DNA from: Fistulifera solaris
Lineage: Eukaryota > Bacillariophyta > Bacillariophyceae > Naviculales > Stauroneidaceae
Direction: 5' to 3'
Assembly: GCA_030295235.1 (NCBI GenBank)
Contig: AP026148.1
Coordinates: 744,001 to 808,000, forward strand
Length of the DNA: 64,000 nt
A program made the translations under genes and the position numbers. Positions 9,876-20,068 of the stretch are shown piece by piece; position 1 is the first letter of the stretch; every line of letters starts with the position of its first letter. The notes beneath the pieces were generated by a model. The model had not been told where the DNA came from. It saw nothing but the letters and a program-made list of their open reading frames with translations, and ran no database searches.

Positions 9876-12800
9876 ATGACAGCGTCATCGTCGGTTACTG
9901 TTGAGGCATTGTTACACGCCGATACGGTCCACGCGTTGTTGCGACTGTCAGAAAACACTTTCAAACAAGGCGCTCCACAATTCACGAAAGCACAAGCTCG
10001 TCGCTTTTTCGGGATGTGGTTGGATCAGTTTGCGATGGCTATGGAAGAAGAAGTTTTGCAACGTGTCGCACAAATTTTAGTGTATTATTTAAAACAACCG
10101 AAACCTGTCCTTTTGCAAGTCATGATCGACTTGACCAGACATTTGCACGATGCTTTAACGGGCGATCTTTCCCTGAAAACGCGACAAACGATCTTGTCGC
10201 TTTGTGAATTGTGGTGGAAACAAGATTTTCCGCAAAAGAACAATTCATTGCAAATGCTTTGCCGTATTGGTTGGAATCACCGGAAGATGCGGCGGCGGTA
10301 CAGAAATTGTACGAATTGAAGGACGCCCTCGATTGTATTGATTTTGCCGCTGATGAGTCCTTACGAGCGGCCGTCTTATCGCTCGTCTCCAATCCGCTCG
10401 TGTTGAAAACGGGAAAGAAACTACTGGTTCATCTTTTGCAAAATCGAGATTTGATCGAACCCTTGCATCAAGCCATCAAAGTACAACTGGTCGGCAACAA
10501 AACCAAAATTGTCAATGTGTACGCTGATGTCTATTACAAGGCGTATCATGAGACGAAAGATCCGGAGCTGCAAGATGCTTTGGAACACATTGTCTGGTCC
10601 GATTTCGTACAAGCCGTGTTGCATGCGGCCGACCCTGATACTCACAAGGCGGTTCGCATGGTCTTACAACCCCTGCATGCGGCACAAAAACATTACGAAG
10701 CACTCTTGCATCGTTTATATGGTCCGATTCTCTGGCGTGCCTTGTCGGCACCACAAACACAAGTTCGCTTACAAGCGGCGCAGATACTCCCGGAAGTATT
10801 TCCGTTGCGGGAGAACACAGCAGTGCCTTGGCAGCGGTCGAACAATGTGTCACGGCCTTGACCGGCTTGTTGGAAGATCGGGTTCCCAAAGTCCGCGTGG
10901 CGGGCGCTTCCGCGACGGCACAAGTGCTGTGTGACTACTGGACCATTTTGCCGCTGGCCAGTATTCGCATGTTGTTGAATTGTACGTAACGATGGTGGGT
11001 GACATTGTATTATCAACACGCTTCTCACATTTTTTCACAGGGCTTGTCACCAAACATGCATCAGATACGTCATCAGCGTCGGTACGAGTGGGAGCGTTGA
11101 ATGCGGTTAGTCTCGTGTTGCAAAATCCTCAGTCCCATGCTGTGTTACGTCCCCTCTTGCCGTCATTGGGGAATTTGTTACACGACAAGACCGAATCCGT
11201 TCGCCTTGCCACAGTACGAATGCTTCTTTGTGTCAAGGAAACATCCGATTTGGCGTACTACCATGTCGTCCCGGTCTATCACTTGAATGCACGATTGGCC
11301 AACGAGGTAGTGAACAGTTCCGTCGCGGCTGCACTTACATCGCTTTTGATGTCATCATACTTTCCTCCAGACCCGGCGACACAAATTGCCCGTACGTTGC
11401 ATTTCTTGCAAACCGATCCCCAGGCTGCTGCAACCTTTTACGCCAATGTGCATCGCTTTTTGGACACGGCACAGGTTGCGGCCTTGGCGGCCATGTTGTG
11501 GCAGACGGTTTTGACGGCGGTTGAGACGGAAAAGAATCATCAAAACAAGTTGCAATCTTCCGATCCGTCTGGAAAACGACGCAAGAAAGCCGCTGCGAAA
11601 GATGATAACGAGAATAATGCTAAAGGAGAAGAAGACGATGAAGACTTCTTTTCGTCGGCCGATGCGGCTCTCATGGTGACTTTGACCGACACGATCAATG
11701 TGTTGTGGGGGTCTATTGCGAAAGATTTGCACGAAGACGTTGTTTCCTTTTTGGTGGACCATATGGAGGATTGGAGTGAAACGCTTCAACACTTTGAGAC
11801 CAATCCTGACAATCGTCTTGTGGTGCAGAACATTTTAAAGATTGTTCGCCGCCTACCATCTTGTGACGATTTGAAAATCAATGCAGAGAATTTGAATGTC
11901 GCTGGATATTTGTCCGTTTACTGTCATTGGGGTCGTTCTGACGAGGTGATTTCATGCTTGGCCAAGTCCCTCGAAACGAATTTGGGAGTAGAAGAAGAAA
12001 TTCTGTTTTCGACTCCCGAAGCCAAAACCAAGAAACGAAAAAGCCGTCGCGGAAAACAAGGCGAAAGTATCGAGTCGCTACCTGCTTCGGTGGCACTGAA
12101 GGTAGTGCATGAACTCTTGCAAGATCCTGACATTCGTCACTATTTGCTCTCGCCTGTGCTCGAAAAGGCGTTGGAGAAGGGCACCAAGCTTGCCGAAAAG
12201 ATGCTGAGCCGTGATCGAGTAAGTAAAGACGTCATTTTCTGGCTAGCTTGATTTCAGGATACTAACGTATATACTCGAATTTCTCTGGCAGATGATAGGC
12301 GAATCTGATATTGACTTCGTTTTGCGTGTTTGTGAGATTTATGGTCGCTTTGTCTTGCATCAGGCAGCGGCAAGGGATGAACCAAACTTGATCATGACTC
12401 CTCAAGCCGTGAATTTGCTACGTTGGATGTCGGTCAAAGTGATTCCCATGTTGAAAGATGTCGATACTGACCAAAGCTGTGCCGAGTCAAGCATTCCGTT
12501 TAATGATCCGGATCTTTCTACAATTGCTGTCGAACAGAGTTTTGCGGATTGGCCAGCATCACCTACACCTGCCGGTCCGCCTCGTCGCCGACGTGATACC
12601 AAGGCAACTCCCAATCGTGTCGAAGTCGAAAAGCGGTCTTCGTTGAGTCCCGATATCCCTCGTGCGCTGGCAATTTCTTTGGTGCAACTGACTTGCGTTG
12701 TGTTTGCCGAATGGCTTGCAATCAGTGGGGGCGTGGGAGGATCTATCATTGATTCTCAGTTGAGTGAATGGTTCTCGGCTGTGTCCGACGATACTACTGT

Positions 12801-13239
12801 GATTGCAGTCATGTCGAAGCTTGCTTTCCAATTGGTGAGAACGTCGGACCAATACTTGTTATTCGAGCAAATCATGCGCAAAGGGCCCGAATCCAACGGT
12901 CTTGTCCGGAAATTGGTATCAACTCTGTCGAGTCCACTTTCCAAATGCCAGCACAAGACGATTGAGGTTGTATTCGAGACAGCCAAGGCAATGTATGATC
13001 CTTTGAAGGATGAACAGTACCACTCCTCTTGGGATGAGATGTGGACACAATCTTCAAGTGCGATTTCGGCTGCTGTGAGCGCCGTTGTTGCCAACCGCGT
13101 GTCTGTAAATGTTTTGATCGATCTTGCCACAAAAACGCCCAGCAATCCCTTTTCCAAGCAACTTTTGTTCTTGTTGCATGACAGAGTAACCGAAAGAAGC
13201 AGCGACTTTACGGTGCAACCGGAAGATGTAGTAGCCTAA
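9876..13239 (+). CDS. NCAPG2: Condensin-2 complex subunit G2 (two probable frame errors)
   Basis: Three exons: 9876-10981, 11041-12218, 12292-13239. Introns are 59 bp (GTACGT...TTCACAG) and 73 bp (GTAAGT...GGCAG, with a TACTAAC branch site at 12260-12266). Exon 1 needs one extra base in the A-run at 10234-10237 and one near 10808-10814; then 1077 residues result, the size range of NCAPG2. Family blocks: SLCELWWKQDFP, VNVYADVYYKAY, LHRLYGPILWRAL, VRLQAAQILPEVFPLR, and DTSSASVR followed by LLPSLGNLLHDKTESVRLA, all typical of the HEAT-repeat condensin II kleisin-binding subunit. It acts in chromosome compaction and segregation with SMC2/SMC4. A Lys/Glu-rich low-complexity insert lies before DEDFFSSADAAL. 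Identity is sure; the frame breaks are likely assembly errors. Confidence 0.88.
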
Positions 13240-13324
13240 GAAAGAATAGTAAAGTGATTCCTTTATACATGTGAACGACTTCGTTCTTCATTTCGCTTTC
13301 GTATTAGTACACAGTGCAATATTC

Positions 13325-13834
13325 TCAAGAATGCGACAAGTTCAAACCGATGACTCCAGTCGCAATCATAGTTAAATACAATCCCTTGAGCAAACTCCAG
13401 GGTTCCTGAAAGATCAAAACACCAGCTGATGTTACCAGAATCGTTCCTATCGCTCCCCATGCCGCATACGCGGTTCCTACCGCAATCCGTGACAATACGA
13501 CATTCAATCCGAACATGCTCGTCATGTTAAGAAAACAGGCGACCGCAAACAAGGCCAATGAACCGATGTCACGAGATCGTTTCGACAAGGAAGCACCGGT
13601 GCATTCGACCGCAATGGATCCCAACAGTAACAAATAGGCTTGCTGTTTTGATAATGTACGTGTCTTTGTCGGTGGATGGGTAGAATCGACGGGCAAAGGA
13701 AAGGCAAGACGGACTTTGGGTGTTTTTTGGGACATTCGATTACTGCGATTCTTCTGATTGAGAAAGGAAAAGGCTCCTGTACCAGGCACGAGAAACAGAA
13801 GAGCTGCTAGCCGATAAAGATGTATAAATTGCAT
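13325..13834 (-). CDS. SMR/EmrE-family transporter, probably plastid-targeted
   Basis: A single-exon gene of 169 residues. The N-terminus is a signal peptide ending GTGA-FSFLNQ, with Phe22 right after the predicted cleavage and a basic Ser/Asn/Lys stretch behind it, matching a diatom bipartite plastid presequence. The C-terminal 105 residues form four membrane helices of the small multidrug resistance family: LLLLGSIAVECTGASLSK keeps the membrane glutamate that couples proton and substrate, and GTAYAAWGAIGTILV matches the G(I/T)AYAxWxGxG block of EmrE. It would work as an antiparallel or parallel dimer exporting cations or small polar compounds, probably in a plastid envelope. A paralogue with the same layout lies at 56012-56675. 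Substrate unknown. Confidence 0.85.
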   Translation of the reverse strand: MQFIHLYRLAALLFLVPGTGAFSFLNQKNRSNRMSQKTPKVRLAFPLPVDSTHPPTKTRTLSKQQAYLLLLGSIAVECTGASLSKRSRDIGSLALFAVACFLNMTSMFGLNVVLSRIAVGTAYAAWGAIGTILVTSAGVLIFQEPWSLLKGLYLTMIATGVIGLNLSHS

Positions 13835-14632
13835 GATAAGGCAATGAAAGGAAAGTATTTGACAGAGAAGTAGAAGGAATATCGATCTCTGCTGATGACT
13901 GACGTTGATTAATGAAGGTGATAATGGGGATCGCAGTGATGGGTGATGGGTGGAAAGTCAATGTTCACTATCTATTAAAAAAGTATTTCAGTTACTAAAG
14001 AGGGAAGATAAAACGCTTCGGATGTCTACCAGGTACGTGAAATTCACGTAAGCCTCGTAGGAATTTTATCTCCGTAGGATTAACACCTCATCAATTCTCG
14101 GGTCTGACAGCGACAAGCTTCATCGTAACATTGCTGAACAAACCTGCAGCAAGAATCATCAGTTTTTGGAACATCAAACCTAAAAAGAACAACAAATGCA
14201 ATGTTGCGAATGTCAACGTGAATTTCACCTTGGCCCCGTGGGAAATTTATCGACAGGTTTTATTGGATCCGGTTAGCGTTGTTTTGAAAGAACTACCTAA
14301 TGTTTTCTTTTCCTTGTTCGAACAGTTCAATAGTTACTAGAACTGAGAAGTACAAAGTAGTTAGACGAAAGCCTAAGGAGACCTTTTCGTGACATGATTA
14401 TCAGTCATGAGTCATGAGTGAGTCACGGGCCGTGTATGTGTCACGATTGCTTATTGTTAAACTTCTTTTTTTAGTAAACGCACAATTAACGGTTTCTTAA
14501 CGCTCACCGTTCACCTCTGTCTGCCGCCACTCATCGTTTAAAACACACGAGCTCGAAGTCGAAGCTCGACATCAGTGTCATGTCATGCTATGAACAATTC
14601 CATTGACAGAAAGAGAAACCAAGCAAGCAGTG
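13835..14632. other. Intergenic spacer
   Basis: No gene recognised. A 17-bp palindrome TACGTGAA-A-TTCACGTA lies at 14034-14050, overlapping a TACCAGGTAC motif (14027-14036). Repeated TCATGA steps occur around 14390-14420. Confidence 0.4.
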
Positions 14633-16779
14633 ATGTTACTAATAGAACGAAGAGAAAATCCACTTTGCTTCCGCAGCTTAAAACGAAGTATACATTTGCT
14701 GGGGCTACTACAATTGACTTTGGTGCACTGCTTTCTTTGTCAACTGCAAACGAAAGGATCATCTCCTGCTCTCTCGTTCATTACTCTCAACAACGTTGCT
14801 CAAAGCTCCGCATCCGACCTATTATCGATAATGCGAGATAATCAATACACGAAACGAGTCATCACGCTTCAACAGGAGGACTTGCCGATTACAGCTGAAG
14901 TTCTGATAGATGGAGAATGTTGCGTCGCCAATATCACAAGAATTCTTTTTCCTACTCTGCCTGCCGGATCAAATTTACCCAACAATGCGCAATTTGAGCT
15001 TCAGGACGGATTGAAAGTAGATGTGGGGCAAATAACGACGTTTTGGATGACGGACAGGTCACCAACATTGAATCTATCGGCCAAGGCCAAGGTATCGGCA
15101 CAATACAAAGAGCGCACACTCGAAGCCGTGTATCGCTCTCACGTGGGGCGCGGTCGAAAAGGAGGACTTTCGAAGCAACAGATAGCGCAATATGGTGAAG
15201 ATACTCAATCGCAGGCTGTCCTGCGGCACATTGTAAAGGAGGAGTAGCGCAATCGCGTGTGGCGGATTCGCTTCAGGTAGAACAACAATCTACTTCTCTT
15301 CTATCGCAAAGTGAATGCGCGAGGCTACTAGCGCAAGATGCACAACTTGGAGGACGGTTTAAGCGATGGCCGTGTGTTTTGCTGGCGTGTGACTTTACAA
15401 AACAAAAACCAACCCTTACTCTGATGAATGGCGGCTGGTTGGTCATGGACCAAAACATACGATCTGTGACCGATGGACAGCTATTTGCGCAACGCAAAAA
15501 GGTACAAACAGTTACGGATGAGCGCATTGTGCTGCGTTTGGAGTGCCTTGCCTTGGGCGAACAGCAGCAACGACAACAAACCTCGAATGAAGTCCTGGAA
15601 CTCGATGTGCGGCAAGTTTTACTCGAGATGAATTTAAGTCTGGATGCCGACGGCGCCAAAGAAGCACTGTTTCAGCTGGGACTATGGACGGCCAAAGACC
15701 AAGACAGTGGGAAAGCGCAGTTTTGGACGCCATCGGTGTTGAGTGCTGCGAAGAACTACATTCAAAGTGTTGATCAAATGAGTTCGCTTGACTCGGTAAA
15801 TGACGAACGGGTCGATTTGCGTCACTTGCCGTGTATTTGTGTCGACGGTCAACGAGTATCATTTCGCGACGACGCAATTGGCTTGCGATCTCGTGCTTCG
15901 ACAGGACGGAGATGTTTTCCAGAGGCTTCGAAATGGGAAATTTTGATTCATATTGCGGACGTTTCTGATATTTATGTGCCAAAAGATGAAGCTACAAGTA
16001 TTTTACGAGAGGCGGCGGCAAGTCGAGGGATTAGTCGATATGATTTGCCGACAGGGCCGGTTCATCTGTTACCGCCTGTGATTCTGCAGGCGTTGAGTTT
16101 GCGGTCAAACAAAGCCAACCGATCTGTTACAATATGGGTCTACGTCGACGAAAGGGATGGGCGGTTGCTTGATGCGGGTGTCGAGCGCTCATTAGTTGCT
16201 GCTCCTTACGAGTATTCATTTAACGAAGCGAGTCGTTTGATGGAAAAGGAAACCACAAACAACTTGAGTCACAGTTCAAACGGCAGTCGTGATGGCAAGG
16301 CTAGGGCAATTCTATTGGTGACGGAGAGGATTGTAACAGCATGGAATCAGGCGCGACAGAGTCGTAGTACAGCAGCAAGGAAGCGAGAGGAGCGCTTGAC
16401 ATCAAAAGAGACAGAGTTTCATCCCGAGAGCATGTTTGATGACGGACGAGACGGTTTTGTACGTACACGGGCGCATCGATTGGTCGACTCCGCACTCGAT
16501 TTGTATTCTTATGCAGCAGCCGCTTTATTGAGACGCGTAGAAGCTCCGATTCCTCGTGCCCAAGGCGTCGGCGCGGACCGTGGAGGACGCATTGCTACTT
16601 CGCCACTTCGGCGTTTTCTTGACGGCGAAGCACAACGGCAACTCTTGGCAGTCTGTTGTGAATTTGGTGATAAATTGTCCGCTAAAGAGTGTTCAGAAGC
16701 GGGCATTCTATCCAACGAAAGACGAAACAAAGTAAATAACGTTCGTTCCGTGCGCCAAAAGAGAAGCTTGAATAAGTAA
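14633..16779 (+). CDS. RNB-domain (RNase II/R-like) exoribonuclease (frame break near 15236)
   Basis: ATG 14633 opens a frame that meets a stop at 15245-15247. One missing A in the AAA at 15235-15237 joins it to the downstream frame, giving 715 residues. The N-terminus MLLIERRENPLCFRSLKRS leads into a hydrophobic segment (HLLGLLQLTLVHCFLC), perhaps a signal anchor. The RNB core starts about residue 395: DLRHLPCICVDGQRVSFRDDAIGL corresponds to the family metal site, followed by EILIHIADVSDIYVP, DLPTGPVHLLPP and, near the end, TSPLRRFLDGEAQRQL. Of the four catalytic aspartates, D405, D413 and D414 are present; the second position appears to be Phe. There is no S1 domain after RNB. It probably does 3'-5' RNA decay in an organelle; activity is uncertain because of the missing Asp. 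Confidence 0.75.
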
Positions 16780-16895
16780 TCAATTGAATTTAATCAATAA
16801 ATCTATGCAAAGTCGAATAACATTTAGCTGCAAAAACAGGTCAAGAGTCAGCAGGGCAATGGAGGAAAAGGACTCAATAAAGCGCCCCAACTTGT

Positions 16896-17147
16896 CTACC
16901 CCATTCGTTTCCACATGTTATTGCTTGTTGCCTTGTGATCGTCGTTTGCACGTTGGGCTTGCATCTCTCGCATCAATCTTTCGTATTGCTGCTTTTGTTC
17001 ATAGTTTGCACCGCCATCTTCATCCAGACCACGAATTTTGTCTTTATCGGCGATGAAGGGTAAATAAATCGTTCCCACACCGACGGCCGCGAGCGTTAAG
17101 GAAACCGCCGCAACAACCATTTTCGATCCGTTGTTTCGTGCTGCCAT
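16896..17147 (-). CDS. Small single-pass membrane protein, 83 residues
   Basis: ATG at 17147, stop at 16896-16898. Residues 9-30 (KMVVAAVSLTLAAVGVGTIYLP) form one membrane helix, followed by a charged tail (FIADKDKIRGLDEDGG, then a Gln/Arg/Glu-rich amphipathic helix). The arrangement is like small mitochondrial inner-membrane assembly proteins such as the MITRAC7/SMIM20 type, but this rests on architecture only. It lies convergent to the RNB gene. I consider it a real gene because the translation has a clean helix/tail organisation and a proper start. Confidence 0.6.
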   Translation of the reverse strand: MAARNNGSKMVVAAVSLTLAAVGVGTIYLPFIADKDKIRGLDEDGGANYEQKQQYERLMREMQAQRANDDHKATSNNMWKRMG

Positions 17148-17536
17148 TTATTTTCGATTAGTTGTCGCCTTATAATGTATATATTGTAGTACCTATTTCT
17201 GTTGTTATACTTGTCAAGAAGAATCATGAGCGAATAATGAATTATACCTGGTACCAGTGATCGTGGGCGAGGAGGAGGAGTCGTCGTCGCGAGCGTTTTG
17301 TTAGCGCAAAACCACATCAGTCAGAAGTTCCGTCTGTAGAACTCAGAGTATTACAGTACTCGCGCTCGTTGTCGCTCACATCTTTCACAAAAGTACAACA
17401 ATCATCATCGCATGTCGAAGATACCTACTAAGCTAAAGACTATTTCTTATAAATTTTACCGGTAGAGCGTCTTCTTCATCATTCGGTTGGGCTTTGTGCA
17501 TTTTCAGACGGCAAAAAGTAATCGCTTTCGAATGTA
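17148..17536. other. Intergenic spacer
   Basis: No gene recognised. TACCTGGTACCA at 17245-17256 is one of several GGTACC-type palindromes in this window. Confidence 0.35.
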
Positions 17537-18361
17537 TCATTTACGTTCGGCGAAGTGGTTCCGTTTTCTAGCCATTTGCTGTTGTTTCGTACGTCTCAAA
17601 GCCCATCCTAAAGCAATCAAAGTAACGGCAAACATGAAACTCTGACGCGAATACAGTATCAGCTCTAATCCGAAAGCATTACAAGCCCAGGGGAAGAAAA
17701 GTAATAGTAGCCACGGACTGAAACAAGCCAAGTGCTCCAAGTAGCGATCGGGAGAAATCATGACCCAAGGCGTCAAGTACAGGACCAAAACACGATATGG
17801 TGCCATATACAACTGCAGCAGTGCCGGATACAAATGCATTGGTGTATCCGCATAACACGAGGCTTGAATTCCGCTCACGATCAAGTCACCGGTCTGCGTC
17901 AATGGTGCAAAGCGACCTTGTCGTGTCACCATTTCGTGCATTTGCTGAACCGGTAAAGTTCGCCCTCTATCCGATATCAACGTATTTTGCGCATTTTTGG
18001 CTGCGATAGAGCGCTTGACGTTGCCTTGGTAAATAAATAGGAACTGCGATGGTGTCACTTCCAACATGATAGTGTTGTTTCGATGCATCATTGAAAGCTG
18101 AAGAAATTCCGTCAATTCGTTCCAGTACGCGACGGCATATACACGAGTATACGAATTGCCGTGCTTGCTGCGAATTCGAACGAGATCACCGCTGCGCAAC
18201 TCATATATGGGAATGTTACCCCGACCTTGGATCTGCACGGTAGTGTGTCCCGAGAATCCCATGGGTTCCACACGACAACTCGGCAGACTATGAAAGACCC
18301 ACAGGAGCAGCAGGAAAGAGAAAACCAAGAAATTGAATAGAACAAAGAAACGGGATAGCAT
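17537..18361 (-). CDS. Degenerate Hint (Hedgehog/intein-type) domain membrane protein
   Basis: A single exon of 274 residues. Residues 5-25 are a signal peptide or anchor. Residues ~36-171 follow the Hedgehog-type Hint module: FSGHTTVQIQG, IPIYELRSGDLVRI, YTRVYAVAYWNE, LEVTPSQFLFI, a block reading PLTQTGDLIVSGIQASCYAD. In active Hint domains a Cys precedes FSG; here it is Gly36. The TxxH histidine is Gln107 (TPSQ), while Thr104 and the late SCYA cysteine (C169) remain. Self-splicing or autoprocessing is therefore unlikely, though the fold is well kept. Two or three hydrophobic segments follow (VLVLYLTPWVMI, WLLLLFFPWACNAFGL, FMFAVTLIALGWAL), then a basic tail. There is no ligand domain in front. 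Role unknown. Confidence 0.72.
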   Translation of the reverse strand: MLSRFFVLFNFLVFSFLLLLWVFHSLPSCRVEPMGFSGHTTVQIQGRGNIPIYELRSGDLVRIRSKHGNSYTRVYAVAYWNELTEFLQLSMMHRNNTIMLEVTPSQFLFIYQGNVKRSIAAKNAQNTLISDRGRTLPVQQMHEMVTRQGRFAPLTQTGDLIVSGIQASCYADTPMHLYPALLQLYMAPYRVLVLYLTPWVMISPDRYLEHLACFSPWLLLLFFPWACNAFGLELILYSRQSFMFAVTLIALGWALRRTKQQQMARKRNHFAERK

Positions 18362-18541
18362 GGTGCATGAAATTCTTTGAACAAAGAATACGATCGCTCA
18401 GGTTGGGGAGAATGAGAAGCGAGTTTGATACGAAGGAGGCTTCATTGTTCAATGGAGTTCTCATTTTACGTCATATTCGGAACGCCTCCGCAAAATATTG
18501 TTCTTGTCGAGATGAAGAGTGTGTTTTCTATATTCTTTCTG

Positions 18542-19484
18542 TTACAGCATACCGCCCTCGAGTTCCACAAAATCCTTAGCCTTTTGCTCAGCCTTTTCTT
18601 TCTCTTGTTGTTCTTCTAGCAGCTTTGCTTCCTCTGATTCTTTGGATGGCTCAGTAGCTTTGGGTGGATCTTCCATCTTTTTCAAAAGGTCTTCATACGG
18701 AGCTCCAGCTCGCTCATCATCCTTTCCTTCACTTTTAGTATTAGAATCTTTTGCGATCGTTTTGTCGTCCTCGTTTTTGGTGACTTCCTTTTTCTCTGAC
18801 GAGCTTTCTTCTATCTTTTCCACCTCTTCTTCTGTCTTACTCTTGGGTTCGTCCTTTTTCTTTAGTTCTTCTGGCAATGACTCTAATTTTGTTTCTAGTT
18901 TTGCTTCGTCTTTCGGCTCGGCTTTTGTTTCTTTAGCGACTTCTACAACAGGTGTTGGTACAGATTCTGGTGTAGCGAGCACAGGTTCTGGTACCGGTGA
19001 TGTGAAAACACCCAATTGAATAGCTAGCACGAACGCAAAGGAAAGTACTCCAGCAATCGATGATAACTATCTCCAAAAAATGAAGGAACTTGCATTGTGA
19101 GAAAGAAGATCTTCCGCTAAGAGGATCATGACCAACATACCTTCGCAATAATCTCGAGTGCTTCCACTCGAGATTTACGTACCTGATTGCTTCTTCTACC
19201 TTGACAAGGCGTTGCTTGGCATCTTCTAAAAACTTTTGGCTGGTTTCAATTTCCAATTGCAATTCATTTCGATCATTGATGGCCGATGCTCGTACTACGA
19301 GAGCAGCTACGGGTACTAAAAACAAGCCAAAATCGAGGGGACCGAGTTCTCCTAGAGTAGCAATTTCAGTTGCGGCATGTAAGCAAGAAGGTCGAGGTTT
19401 CGAGTGACAACTGAAAGGTCTCGACACTTGAAATGCCGATACCGACATGGTCGACAGAAGATAAAAGAGACCGGGAAAGCGCAT
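18542..19484 (-). CDS. Plastid-targeted coiled-coil/charged membrane protein
   Basis: Two exons. Exon 1 (about 19200-19484) encodes MRFPGLFYLLSTMSVSAFQV, a signal peptide with the SAF plastid-import junction at A17-F18, then a hydrophobic helix (DFGLFLVPVAALVVRASA) and a coiled coil (LQLEIETSQKFLEDAKQRLVK). Exon 2 (18542-19066) starts with a second helix (SSIAGVLSFAFVLAIQLGVF) and a long Lys/Glu/Ser-rich tail ending FVELEGGML. The acceptor ATAG before 19066 needs a phase-0 donor; AAG|GTAGAA at 19199 fits. A stronger-looking donor GTACGT at 19182 would break the frame, so either the weaker donor is used or a base is missing. Total about 269 residues. No known domain; probably anchored in a plastid membrane. 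Confidence 0.6.
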
Positions 19485-20068
19485 TGCCGTTCTTTTTTAT
19501 TGATTGGAGTGTAGAGGCCCGCAGCTTCGATACTATCAAAAGTAAGTATTATAAAAGCAAATATTGTTCAAATACTTAGTATCTGGTATGCTTCCGAGGA
19601 TGACTTTACTTTTGGATTCGGTTTCATTGCAATCGGCGCGCACACGCTCATTGTTTTCGGGCGGCGGAGGATCATCGTACCCGGTACGCATTGAAAGTCG
19701 GAATGGTTTTGTACACAAATCCTTCTAAATCGTTTAGTGTACAAACGTCACCGAATGTCATCCATCACTGACGCAAGTCTACGTCAGGCATTTATGACGA
19801 CTAACTAACGACCGATATCTCCACGACTGCAATCGATGAAAAAATACTCTATCGTGAAAGGTGACACGACGACGGTGAGATGAAAGCATTGACGATATCA
19901 AAAACATATTTGTAATATCTTGACCGTAAACTCAGAACTAAAAACAAAAAAGGAAGCTGAAATGCAGTACATGGTTAATATTAAGCGCTATTGTGCGAGA
20001 AAACTGTGTAAATCAATGAAAAATGAATGGAACAATCTTTCGAAAGATCGGTGCCCCGACATGTCAGC
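19485..20068. other. Intergenic spacer
   Basis: Nothing recognised. It separates two genes on the same strand. Confidence 0.4.

Noticed and set aside
18519-19019. Ser/Phe-rich plus-strand frame of 166 residues
   Set aside because: Antisense to the Lys/Glu-rich exon of the plastid protein; Glu/Lys codons read backwards give Ser/Phe.
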